This document shows positions 25,362 to 32,864 of a DNA stretch of 64,000 bases, piece after piece. The position numbers and the translations under genes are program-made. A model generated the notes under the pieces. The model searched no databases. It saw nothing but the letters and a program-made list of their open reading frames with translations, and was not told the origin of the DNA. Source of the stretch: Phycisphaeraceae bacterium (lineage in GTDB: Bacteria; Planctomycetota; Phycisphaerae; Phycisphaerales; Phycisphaeraceae); NCBI GenBank assembly GCA_028284155.1, contig JANQSF010000137.1, positions 1 through 64,000 of the forward strand, given 5' to 3'. The first letter of the stretch is position 1; each line of letters starts with the position of its first letter.

Positions 25362-25943
25362 ATGAGCTACTGTCTTTCCGTCTACTTGATTCCCACCGAA
25401 GCTGTTTACGTTTTCGGATGCAAGAACTTCGTCCTATGCAACAACGTGATCGAATTCATGAGCGACAGATTCGATGAACTCGATGACATGCTCGATCCCG
25501 ATGACGACGAAGGGCTTTCCCATCAAGAGGCACTTTGTGAGATCTTTGATGGCACGATCTCTCGACCGGCATACGCAGGCGTCTACGGCTGGGCCTACGA
25601 AGTGTACTGTTCGTCAATGGGTGACCACCTGATTAACAACCCGTTTTCGCCTTGTCGATTTGAGTTCTATGAACAACTCGATCAACTGCTGAATTCGCGA
25701 TCCATTCCACTGCGATTCGACCAACTCATAAATGACTGTCCAATTCCAATTCCGAAGCCAGATGACTGGCCCTGCAGCGGCCATTGGACAAATGCCGTTA
25801 TTACCAATGCGCGCACGTCGCTCCGTAATCTGCGAGGCACAATCGACGATGTGAGTGTCGCGAACGCAATCAACATCGTGCAAGAGTGGTTTGCGCTGTG
25901 TGAAGCGCGGGCTGATTCGATGATCGTGGGCTTTCACGGCTAA
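25362..25943 (+). CDS. Protein of unknown function (193 aa), DUF7691-like
   Basis: This is a 193-residue soluble protein of distinctly lower GC than its surroundings. It begins MSYCLSVYLIPTEAVYVFG, which recalls the start of DUF7691-type proteins of unknown function; this is a weak memory-based suggestion. An acidic helix (FDELDDMLDPDDDEG) and a C-terminal helix with several Cys follow. There is no ribosome-binding site of note. The long gene-free region follows. Its composition suggests acquisition by transfer. Confidence 0.5.
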   Translation: MSYCLSVYLIPTEAVYVFGCKNFVLCNNVIEFMSDRFDELDDMLDPDDDEGLSHQEALCEIFDGTISRPAYAGVYGWAYEVYCSSMGDHLINNPFSPCRFEFYEQLDQLLNSRSIPLRFDQLINDCPIPIPKPDDWPCSGHWTNAVITNARTSLRNLRGTIDDVSVANAINIVQEWFALCEARADSMIVGFHG

Positions 25944-26705
25944 CGGGATGGTACGGAAGCGCGTTTGAAAGCTTGGGCGAGCGGGGTCTTTCGACAACAA
26001 CGCACCGTCCGGTTAAGACCCCGACCGCCGCCGGAAGGTGTGGCGCACGTAGGGGGTGCCGCATCTTGCACGCCTTCCGTGGGGGAGGCAGGGAACTTGA
26101 GGGGTCGGCGGCGAGACCCCACATCTCATGCGGTCTTCACGGCACAGCCGTTCCGTTGAAGCGGAGCGCCCGGCCGCTGCGGCGCCCCCGGGGGTGAGCT
26201 GGCCCGCCCGGCAGGGCACCGCCTCGTTCAAATCGCTGGAATGCTGGGTAGGCCCGGACCTGTCTGCCCGACGCCGCGCCGCGTCGGGGGGTGATACGTC
26301 TGCAAAACGAGTCGCGCACAAACGCGCCACGCCATTGAGCGGGAAAACCCGCTTACAACACCATGCAGAACGTGTGAACGCGGTCTCGATGCACTGCCGT
26401 GCGCACGAACAGCGCGCAGCGCCCCCTTCTGAGGCAACCCCACAACCCCCCCACAACCCCGCCACGACCCCGACAGGAATCGTGTCGTGCCCTGACAGGG
26501 CTTGCCATGCGGTCGGCGACGTGCCCGAAGGACAGACTCATGCCCACAAACGACTTACAACGCCCGACGCACGCATCAGCGGAGCGGAACAACATGACAG
26601 GATGCCAACGACCCGACACGGCGCAATCGATGATGTACCAATTGCTTAAAACCGAATCGACGAAAACCGGGAAGGGGGGAGCCCATCACGCCATGTCGGG
26701 GTGGG
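25944..26705. other. 762-bp gene-free structured stretch between convergent genes
   Basis: No ORF here has a convincing composition. Several hairpins are visible: GGGGTCTT (25983) with AAGACCCC (26015), GGAAGGTGTG (26034) with a downstream GCACGCCTTCC (to about 26081), GGGGTC (26101) with GACCCC (26115-26120), and AGCGGGAAAACCCGCT (26338-26353). A copy of the dispersed repeat lies at 26143-26219, and an unusual CCCCACAACCCCCCC tract sits near 26440. A structured non-coding RNA is possible, but no known class (RNase P, tmRNA, SRP, 6S) matches. Confidence 0.4.
26143..26219 (+). repeat. Dispersed palindromic repeat, copy 2
   Basis: Homologous to the minus strand of 4035-4105: CACAGCCGTTCCGTTGAAGC, then a CGGCCGCTGCGGCG palindrome, then GGCCCGCCCGGCAGGGCAC. 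Confidence 0.55.
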
Positions 26706-27722
26706 TCAGAACGTGCCCTGGATGCGCAGGAAGACGAGGATTTCGTCGCTAGGGTCGGCGACGGTGTCGGTGTCGCGGGCGTCGAAGCCGGTGGAGTATT
26801 CCTGGTCGAACGCGTAGCCGACGCCTGCGGACACGTCGATCCAATCGACAGCCCAGCGGACGCCGACCTGCACGCGCTGCGACTCGTAGAACAGGCGGCG
26901 GTTGTCGCGGTCGTGCACCCAGAAGCCGTCGAAGCCCTGCTTGTATTCGCCGAACACGCTCAACTCGTCGGTCAGGTGGAGCGTGGCCTTAGCGCCGATG
27001 TTGAAAGGCACGAGGTAGCGCGCTTCCAAAGTGATGTTGTCGATCGGCTTCCACGTCACAGCGCTGGTCGGGATGCCGACCGCGTAGGCGAACTTGTCAT
27101 CAACGCGGTGTTGGAAGGTGACGTAAGGCAGCGGGAGGTCAGGCCAAATGGAACGGTTGCCGTCGTAGCTGAGGCCGACGTGCCACGCGGCGTTGGGGCT
27201 GACCTGCTTGGTCGCGTTGATGGTGCCGATGCCGTAAATCGCGTCGCCGTTGGAGAAGTGGTTGTCGTTGGCCGTGCCGAGCCCGCCGATGAGACTGAGC
27301 TGCCAACCGTCGAACGCCTCGCCGAGTTTGAGCGCAGCCGCGACAGCCAGGTCGGTCGCACCGCCGGGCAGGTCGGGGTGATTGCCGCCGATCTCCATCG
27401 TCAGAACGCGGTAGCCGATCGAGAAGTCGGGGTTCGCATCGTCCTGGTCGAGTTTTACACGGCCATAACTGTCGTAATAGAACGTTTTGATGCTGTGGTC
27501 GTCGCCCTTGGTGTGGCCGCCGGTGACGAGCATGAGGTCGTCGAACGTCTCGGCGTAATGCGCGTCGGGCGACCAGGGTTTGATGACCAGGCCAGGCGCG
27601 GTCTGGGCTTGCGTCGATGCGGTGAGCAGCAGGAGGGAGAGGCCCGCGAGGAACCGTTGGCATCGTCGGGCGTTTGTGAGCGGAGCGCTAAGCCGCGAGC
27701 GGCGGGGGAACGGGGTCATCAT
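26706..27722 (-). CDS. Outer-membrane beta-barrel protein (DUF6268-like)
   Basis: This is a 338-residue protein. The start MMTPF at 27722 opens a signal peptide (FLAGLSLLLLTASTQAQ, cleavage near AQA/TQA-Q). The rest is a series of amphipathic strands (RVKLDQDDANPDFSIGYRV, WQLSLIGGLGT, WHVGLSYDGN) and it ends in a C-terminal Phe (RIQGTF), the usual outer-membrane insertion signal. It resembles the DUF6268-type outer-membrane barrels common in planctomycetes, an assignment from memory. Codons 2-20 overlap a copy of the dispersed GCTAAGCC repeat (27683-27703). Function: envelope pore or structural. Confidence 0.7.
   Translation of the reverse strand: MMTPFPRRSRLSAPLTNARRCQRFLAGLSLLLLTASTQAQTAPGLVIKPWSPDAHYAETFDDLMLVTGGHTKGDDHSIKTFYYDSYGRVKLDQDDANPDFSIGYRVLTMEIGGNHPDLPGGATDLAVAAALKLGEAFDGWQLSLIGGLGTANDNHFSNGDAIYGIGTINATKQVSPNAAWHVGLSYDGNRSIWPDLPLPYVTFQHRVDDKFAYAVGIPTSAVTWKPIDNITLEARYLVPFNIGAKATLHLTDELSVFGEYKQGFDGFWVHDRDNRRLFYESQRVQVGVRWAVDWIDVSAGVGYAFDQEYSTGFDARDTDTVADPSDEILVFLRIQGTF
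27683..27703 (+). repeat. Dispersed GCTAAGCC core repeat inside a signal-peptide-coding region
   Basis: GAGCGCTAAGCCGCGAGCGGC closely matches the copies at 8017 and 8952, but here it is translated (RSRLSAPL on the minus strand). Confidence 0.5.
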
Positions 27723-27986
27723 GGGCGTCTCTTGGGTAGGTGGGACCCTGGGTGGTGCGGACTTGCAGGACATTGCAGAGCGTACACGGCGTGGGCTGGC
27801 GGCACAAAGAAGGTCAAGGGGCGAAAGGGTACGGGGCGGCATTCGACGACCTTTGCAGGAAACTGGCTGGACGCTCGCCAAACACACATCGAGCCGCGGA
27901 TAGCGTTGGTTCGATCGCCCGATTCCGTCGGTTCCCTGCAGGTGATGTCACCACGGGCGAGCGTCGTTCCAAAAAGGGTCGCTGCC

Positions 27987-29852
27987 ATGGTTGCCGAAGC
28001 CACCGCGTCGCCGTTCCAATTGCGTGCGTGTCCCGACAAGCCGTTGCCCACGCGCTTGGCGATGGGCGTCGCGGCCGCGGCGCTCGAACGGGTGATGACG
28101 TTCCCGAAGCTCGACCGGATCTACCGGCTCGCCCAGCGTGGTCAGACGCCCGAATCTTTCGTCGACCGTTCGCTGCGTGCCCTGGGCGTGCGAGTGACGT
28201 GTGCCGACGAAGAATTCGCGCACGTGCCGGCTGAGGGCCCGACCGTCGTTGTGGCAAATCACCCGTTTGGCGGGGTCGAGGGGATGATCCTTGCCCGCCT
28301 GCTGTGCACCCGTCGGCCGGACGTGAAGATCATGGCCAACCGGTTGCTGTCGCGGATCGAGCCGTTGCGTGACCTGTTCGTGTTTGTCGACCCGTTCGGC
28401 GGCGACGACGCGACGCGTGCCAGCGTGCCGGGCATCCGCGCGGCGTTACGTCACCTGCGCGAGGGCGGGCTGCTGGTAATCTTCCCGTCCGGCACGGTCT
28501 CGCACCTGGACCTCAAACGCCAGTGCATCACCGACCCCGCTTGGCATGACATCGCCGCGCGGCTGATCCGCAAGTCGAAGGCGTCGGCCGTGCCGGTTTT
28601 TTTCGAGGGCCACAACCGGGCGTTGTTCCAACTCGCGGGGCTCATGCACCCGCGGCTGCGCACGGTCATGCTCCCGAGCGAGCTGACACACCGACGCGAA
28701 GAGCCGATCAACCTGCGCATCGGCCAAGCGACGCCGTTCGACAAATTGCCCGACGTCGAGAACGACGCCGATCTGACGCACTACCTGCGCTTGCGTACGT
28801 ACATGCTCGGCGAGTCGCACGCGGGCAAGCGACACGCGCGGCCGTTGGCGCGACGCCGATTGAAGCCGGCTGATACAAGCCTGTCGCAGGACAATCCGAA
28901 TCACGCACCGATCGCCGACGCCCTCCCGGCCGACCTGTTGCAACGGGACATCGACGCCCTACCGACCAACAGCCTGCTGGTCGAAAGCGGCGACCTGTCG
29001 GTTTACATCGCGCCGTCCCGTCGCCTGCCGAACGTCCTGCCGCAGATCGGGCGTGAGCGCGAGATCACCTTCCGGCTGGTCGACGAGGGCACGGGCAAAC
29101 CGCGCGACCTCGACCGGTTCGACCGGCATTACCGGCACCTGTTCATCTGGCACCGCGAAGCGCAAGAGATTGTCGGCGCGTACCGCGTCGGCCAAACCGA
29201 CCTGATCCTGCGCAAGTTCGGCAAGCGCGGGCTGTACACGAGCACGCTGTTCAAGCTGCGCACGGCGTTGCTGCGACAGGTCTCGCCCGCGTTGGAACTT
29301 GGCAGGTCGTTTGTGACGCCGAGTTACCAGAAGTCGTACGCGCCGCTGATGCTCTTGTGGAAAGGCATCGGTCAATACCTCGTGCGTCACCCGCGCTACC
29401 GCTACCTGTTCGGCCCGGCGAGCATCAATGACGGCTACCGCGACCTGTCGCAGTGGATGATCAAGGCGTTTCTTGAAGAGCACTGCGCGGCCAGCGGGTT
29501 GGCGGGGATGGTCAAGCCGAAAAACCCGCCGCGCCTCCGCCCGCCGCGCGACATCGACCTGTCCGCGACCAGCCGGGTCGTCGGCGACATCAACGACGTG
29601 TCAAACCTGATCACGCAGATCGAGGCTGACCACAAGGGCGTGCCGATCCTCGTCAAGCAGTACCTGAAAATGAACGCCAAACTGCTGGCGTTCAACGTCG
29701 ACCCGGAGTTCGGCAACACGCTGGACGGCCTGATGCTCTGCGACCTGATGGAAACGGACCCGCGGACGCTCGGGCATTACCTGACCCGCGAGGGTGTGAA
29801 GTCGTTCCGCGCGTACCACGAACGACGCGCGGTACAGGTCGAGAAGAAGTGA
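27987..29852 (+). CDS. Fused two-domain lipid acyltransferase (PlsC-like + GNAT/OlsB-like), OlsF-like
   Basis: This is a 621-residue protein. The N-terminal half is a glycerol-3-phosphate acyltransferase (PlsC/OlsA) domain: NHPFGGVEG at about residues 91-99 replaces the usual HxxxxD by His plus Glu. VFVDPFGG and the FPSGTVSHL motif at about 165-180 complete the block. The C-terminal half (about 310-560) has the Acetyltransf_5/OlsB pattern (ITFRLVDEGTGKPRDLDRFD, YRVGQTDLI, ELGRSFVTPSYQKSYAPL). The order O-acyltransferase then N-acyltransferase matches bifunctional OlsF of ornithine-lipid synthesis. AAAAAGGG precedes the ATG; the open frame further upstream is antisense to the barrel gene. Membrane-associated, cytoplasmic side. 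Confidence 0.8.
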   Translation: MVAEATASPFQLRACPDKPLPTRLAMGVAAAALERVMTFPKLDRIYRLAQRGQTPESFVDRSLRALGVRVTCADEEFAHVPAEGPTVVVANHPFGGVEGMILARLLCTRRPDVKIMANRLLSRIEPLRDLFVFVDPFGGDDATRASVPGIRAALRHLREGGLLVIFPSGTVSHLDLKRQCITDPAWHDIAARLIRKSKASAVPVFFEGHNRALFQLAGLMHPRLRTVMLPSELTHRREEPINLRIGQATPFDKLPDVENDADLTHYLRLRTYMLGESHAGKRHARPLARRRLKPADTSLSQDNPNHAPIADALPADLLQRDIDALPTNSLLVESGDLSVYIAPSRRLPNVLPQIGREREITFRLVDEGTGKPRDLDRFDRHYRHLFIWHREAQEIVGAYRVGQTDLILRKFGKRGLYTSTLFKLRTALLRQVSPALELGRSFVTPSYQKSYAPLMLLWKGIGQYLVRHPRYRYLFGPASINDGYRDLSQWMIKAFLEEHCAASGLAGMVKPKNPPRLRPPRDIDLSATSRVVGDINDVSNLITQIEADHKGVPILVKQYLKMNAKLLAFNVDPEFGNTLDGLMLCDLMETDPRTLGHYLTREGVKSFRAYHERRAVQVEKK

Positions 29853-29871
29853 CACGGCCGACACGGCCGTG
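29853..29871 (+). terminator. Hairpin directly after the acyltransferase stop codon
   Basis: CACGGCCG and CGGCCGTG pair around an ACA loop, starting on the base after the TGA. The same CGGCCGACACGGCCGTG phrase forms the arms of the element at 43272-43326. Confidence 0.55.
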
Positions 29872-29970
29872 ACCGAAAACCAGGGGTCGGTTCGGAGCGT
29901 GCGTGGCATGACCCGACCGACGGGACAACCTGCTTTGGCCTGCCGTCGCCCGCGGTCTATCGTTTGGGCC

Positions 29971-31935
29971 ATGCCCGCCCAACCGCCGCGCCGCGGCCAA
30001 GCCAGTTTTGACGCCCCGTTTCGATCGCCCCGCCATCGCGTTTGGCGTGCGGGGATCGCGTGCTGCGTCGCGTTGTGTTTGGCCTCGACGATCGCGGCCC
30101 AGCACCTACCGGCCGGCGGCAGCGCAGAGCATCTCTGGGTCGTTCAGGCCGAGTCGGCCAAGGCGGGGAAGCAGCCCACATACAACATCCTGCACCGCCA
30201 CCGCGACGACGCGCCGGGCAGCGTGCGACATGTATACGCCCAGTCTCGCGAGGGCAAGGTCGTTCGGCAGGGCGTGGCCGCCGCGGGCGATCGGCTTTGG
30301 CTGGTGTTCGACGGCGGCGACGTGTGGTCGGTGCGGGCCGACCTCGGGCCGGCCGACATATGGCAGTTCAAGGGCAGTTACCACTTGGCGTTGCCCGGCC
30401 CGCGCCCGCCGAAGCGATCCTCTGCCGCCAAGAAAACCACCACACGCAAAGCGATGCCCCGCCCGCAGGTGCGGTCGCTGGTCGCGGGCGACGACGTCTT
30501 GTGGGCACTGGTGCGCATCGAAGACGCCAGTACGCTCGAGGTTGTCGACGCGCTGCCGTCGTTTCCCAAATCGGCCGGCGATGAGCAGGACGACAAACCC
30601 GCTGAAAAGCCGACCGCTCAATCGCCGAGTGACGACGACAAGCCCCAACCGAACGACGACACAAACAACGCCAGCGACGACAACGACGACAAAAAGGACA
30701 GCCCGGACGATCAGCCGACCCCCATCGACGAACCCAAGCCCACCAAGCGTCCGAGCGGGCCGACGCGCGTCGATCGGCTGCTTCGACTCGACCGGTTCGG
30801 CTGGTCGCGTGTGGCGTTGCCGGACGATTGGTCGAACGCGGACGCCGAGCGCGACCCGAAGTCGGCGTGGCTTCTGCTGGCTGACCCGGACTCAGCCGAC
30901 GACGGCGCGCTGCCGATGCTGCTCACGCCGTCGCCGACCGACCCGGCTGCGATTCGACTCTGTCGACTGACCCTGACCGACGATCAACCGACCTGGACGT
31001 GCAACGACGTGCCGCTCCCGACGACCAAATCGACCGACGACGCAACGCCCGCAGCGGTAGCGATGCCGGTCGTGGTCGATCGGCAGATCGTCGTGGCGCA
31101 GCGCGTCGGCGGCGCGGAAAAAGTCGAGGTCGACCTGGCGCTGGTTCGGCCGGACCGTGTGCTGAAGCTGGGTCGGCTGTCATTGGACGGCCCGACGGAG
31201 CATTGGACGCTGACGCCGGCTGGGCGCGAGGTCGCCTTGGTCGGGTCGAGCGACAAGGGCGCGTTGCAATGGTCGCGGATCGACCTGCTGGGCGAGGTGA
31301 CGCTGAAGTCGCAACCGTTGAAGCGCGAGGTGTCGCCCATTTTCACGCGCGGGCTGGACATGCTCGTGCTGATCATCCTGCTGGCGTTGTTGTCGCCGAT
31401 CCTCATCATGCTCTGGCGGCGCGACCCGAACCGCACGACGCCGAAGCTGCCCGAGGGCATCGCGATTGGCGAGTTGGGCGCACGCATCGCGGCGTTCGCG
31501 ATCGACCTCGTGCCGAGCCTGCTGCTGATGGTCGTTGTGTTCAAGATCAAGCCGGGCGAGATCCCAAAATATTGGCCCGCATGGATCGGCCGATCACCCA
31601 ATTGGATCGAGATGCTGCCCGGCGTTTACGCGATCGGGCTGTTCGTGCTGCACACCGGCGTGATGGAGACGTTCACCGGCGCGTCGGTCGGCAAGCGGAT
31701 GCTCAAGCTGCGCGTGGTCGACCTGGACGGGAAGCCGCCGAACGTCTGGCAGGTCTTGTCACGCGGCGTGTTCAAGGCGATCGAACTCGCGTTGCCATTC
31801 ACGCTCGTGCTGCCGTTGCTCAGCGCGTCGCGCCAACGGCTGGGCGACGCGGTCGCGCGGACGGTGGTGGTGACGGGACAAGCTGTAGCGAGCGAGAAGG
31901 ACGAGGCGGACGACGCGGACGGTGACGGCGACTAA
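29971..31935 (+). CDS. RDD-family membrane protein with a large extracytoplasmic domain
   Basis: This is a 654-residue protein. The ATG at 29971 starts an Arg-rich N-terminus and a signal/anchor helix (GIACCVALCLASTIA). A long propeller-like domain follows. A highly charged, Asp/Lys/Pro-rich linker lies at about 200-250 (SDDNDDKKDSPDDQPTPIDE). Near residue 465 a membrane helix (GLDMLVLIILLALLSPIL) leads into an RDD domain with ELGARIAAFAIDLVPSLLLM and GASVGKRMLKLRVVDLDG, then two further helices. The RDD domain is often a transporter or ion-linked membrane module. A 30-bp duplication of the queC start lies just behind the stop codon. Confidence 0.7.
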   Translation: MPAQPPRRGQASFDAPFRSPRHRVWRAGIACCVALCLASTIAAQHLPAGGSAEHLWVVQAESAKAGKQPTYNILHRHRDDAPGSVRHVYAQSREGKVVRQGVAAAGDRLWLVFDGGDVWSVRADLGPADIWQFKGSYHLALPGPRPPKRSSAAKKTTTRKAMPRPQVRSLVAGDDVLWALVRIEDASTLEVVDALPSFPKSAGDEQDDKPAEKPTAQSPSDDDKPQPNDDTNNASDDNDDKKDSPDDQPTPIDEPKPTKRPSGPTRVDRLLRLDRFGWSRVALPDDWSNADAERDPKSAWLLLADPDSADDGALPMLLTPSPTDPAAIRLCRLTLTDDQPTWTCNDVPLPTTKSTDDATPAAVAMPVVVDRQIVVAQRVGGAEKVEVDLALVRPDRVLKLGRLSLDGPTEHWTLTPAGREVALVGSSDKGALQWSRIDLLGEVTLKSQPLKREVSPIFTRGLDMLVLIILLALLSPILIMLWRRDPNRTTPKLPEGIAIGELGARIAAFAIDLVPSLLLMVVVFKIKPGEIPKYWPAWIGRSPNWIEMLPGVYAIGLFVLHTGVMETFTGASVGKRMLKLRVVDLDGKPPNVWQVLSRGVFKAIELALPFTLVLPLLSASRQRLGDAVARTVVVTGQAVASEKDEADDADGDGD

Positions 31936-31964
31936 TCACATGGCACGACCAGCCGTCATCCTGC
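31935..31964 (+). repeat. 30-bp direct repeat of the queC start, left copy
   Basis: This matches 32056-32085 at 28 of 30 positions, including an ATG (31940) and the first eight codons of queC (M-A-R-P-A-V-I-L here, M-T-R-P-A-V-I-L there). The two copies flank the repeat element 31965-32055. Confidence 0.8.
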
Positions 31965-32055
31965 GTAGGGTGCGCTTTAGCGCACCAAGGACGCGGGGAA
32001 ACGGTCCGCTCATCGTGGTGCGCTGAAGCGCACCCTACTTGCCGGACAGAGCCTG
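31965..32055. repeat. Nested inverted repeat, family GTAGGGTGCGCT, copy C
   Basis: The inner arms 31965-31987 and 32016-32038 follow the family pattern. A right outer arm (CCGGACAGAGCCTG, 32042-32055) is present, but the left outer arm is missing and replaced by the 30-bp queC duplication. Confidence 0.8.
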
Positions 32056-32060
32056 ATCGC

Positions 32061-32768
32061 ATGACACGACCAGCCGTCATCCTGCTCAGCGGCGGGCTCG
32101 ACAGCGCGACGGTGTTGGCCGTGGCGAGAGAGGACGGGTTCGCGTGTCACGCGTTGACGTTCGACTATGGCCAGCGGCATCGCGTCGAACTCGAAGCCGC
32201 GCGGCAGGTCGCGGCGCAGCAGGACGTCGCCTCGCATCGCACGGCCGTGATCGACACCGCCACGTTCGGCGGGTTCGCGGGCTCGGCGTTGACCGACGCG
32301 GTCGATGTGCCCAAAGACCGCGACGAATCGCAGATGGCGGGGGACATCCCGGTGACGTACGTGCCGGCCCGCAACACGGTGTTTCTCGCGTATGCGTTGG
32401 CGTTGGCGGAAACACTCGAAGCCAGCGACATCTTCATCGGTGTGAACGCGGTGGATTACTCGGGCTACCCCGACTGTCGGCCTGCGTTCATCGAGGCGTT
32501 CGAGGCGATGGCCAACCTCGCGACGAAGGCGGGCGTCGAAGGGCGACGACTGAACATCCAGACGCCGCTGATCGACCTGCCGAAGGTGAAGATCATCGAA
32601 CTGGGGCTGGGCCTGGGCGTCGATTACGGCGTGACGCATAGCTGTTACGACCCGATTGCTGACGAGTCGCACCGGCTTGGTGCTCGGCCTTGCGGGCGGT
32701 GCGACTCGTGCGTGCTGCGTACGGCGGCGTTTGGGGAGTTGGGCATGGCCGACCCGGCGGCCGGTTAG
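32061..32768 (+). CDS. queC: 7-cyano-7-deazaguanine (preQ0) synthase QueC
   Basis: This 235-residue enzyme of queuosine biosynthesis makes preQ0 from CDG using ATP and ammonia. The PP-loop LLSGGLDSAT is at residues 8-17. A conserved VPARNT motif is at about 101-106, and GVNAVDYSGYPDCRPAF follows. Zinc ligands are Cys195 (THSCYDP) and the Cys211/214/217 cluster in CGRCDSC. The start codon lies inside the right copy of a 30-bp direct repeat. No other queuosine gene is in the window. Confidence 0.95.
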   Translation: MTRPAVILLSGGLDSATVLAVAREDGFACHALTFDYGQRHRVELEAARQVAAQQDVASHRTAVIDTATFGGFAGSALTDAVDVPKDRDESQMAGDIPVTYVPARNTVFLAYALALAETLEASDIFIGVNAVDYSGYPDCRPAFIEAFEAMANLATKAGVEGRRLNIQTPLIDLPKVKIIELGLGLGVDYGVTHSCYDPIADESHRLGARPCGRCDSCVLRTAAFGELGMADPAAG

Positions 32769-32864
32769 GGCCGGGTCGGTTTCGACTAAAATGCAGTCCA
32801 CCGGTCAACGGGGCCGACGACAAGTTCAGGTGGGTAACCGATCGGCCACGACTCAGGCGAACCC

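Noticed and set aside
26128..26649. 173-codon plus-strand ORF in the gene-free stretch
   Set aside because: Its residue use is random-looking, with no start signal, and it crosses a palindromic repeat.
25944..26705. RNase P, tmRNA, SRP or 6S RNA gene
   Set aside because: None of their conserved segments could be found on either strand, only local stems.
26913..27986. Upstream extension of the acyltransferase frame
   Set aside because: It is antisense to the outer-membrane barrel gene; the ATG at 27987 has a ribosome-binding site and starts the protein family.
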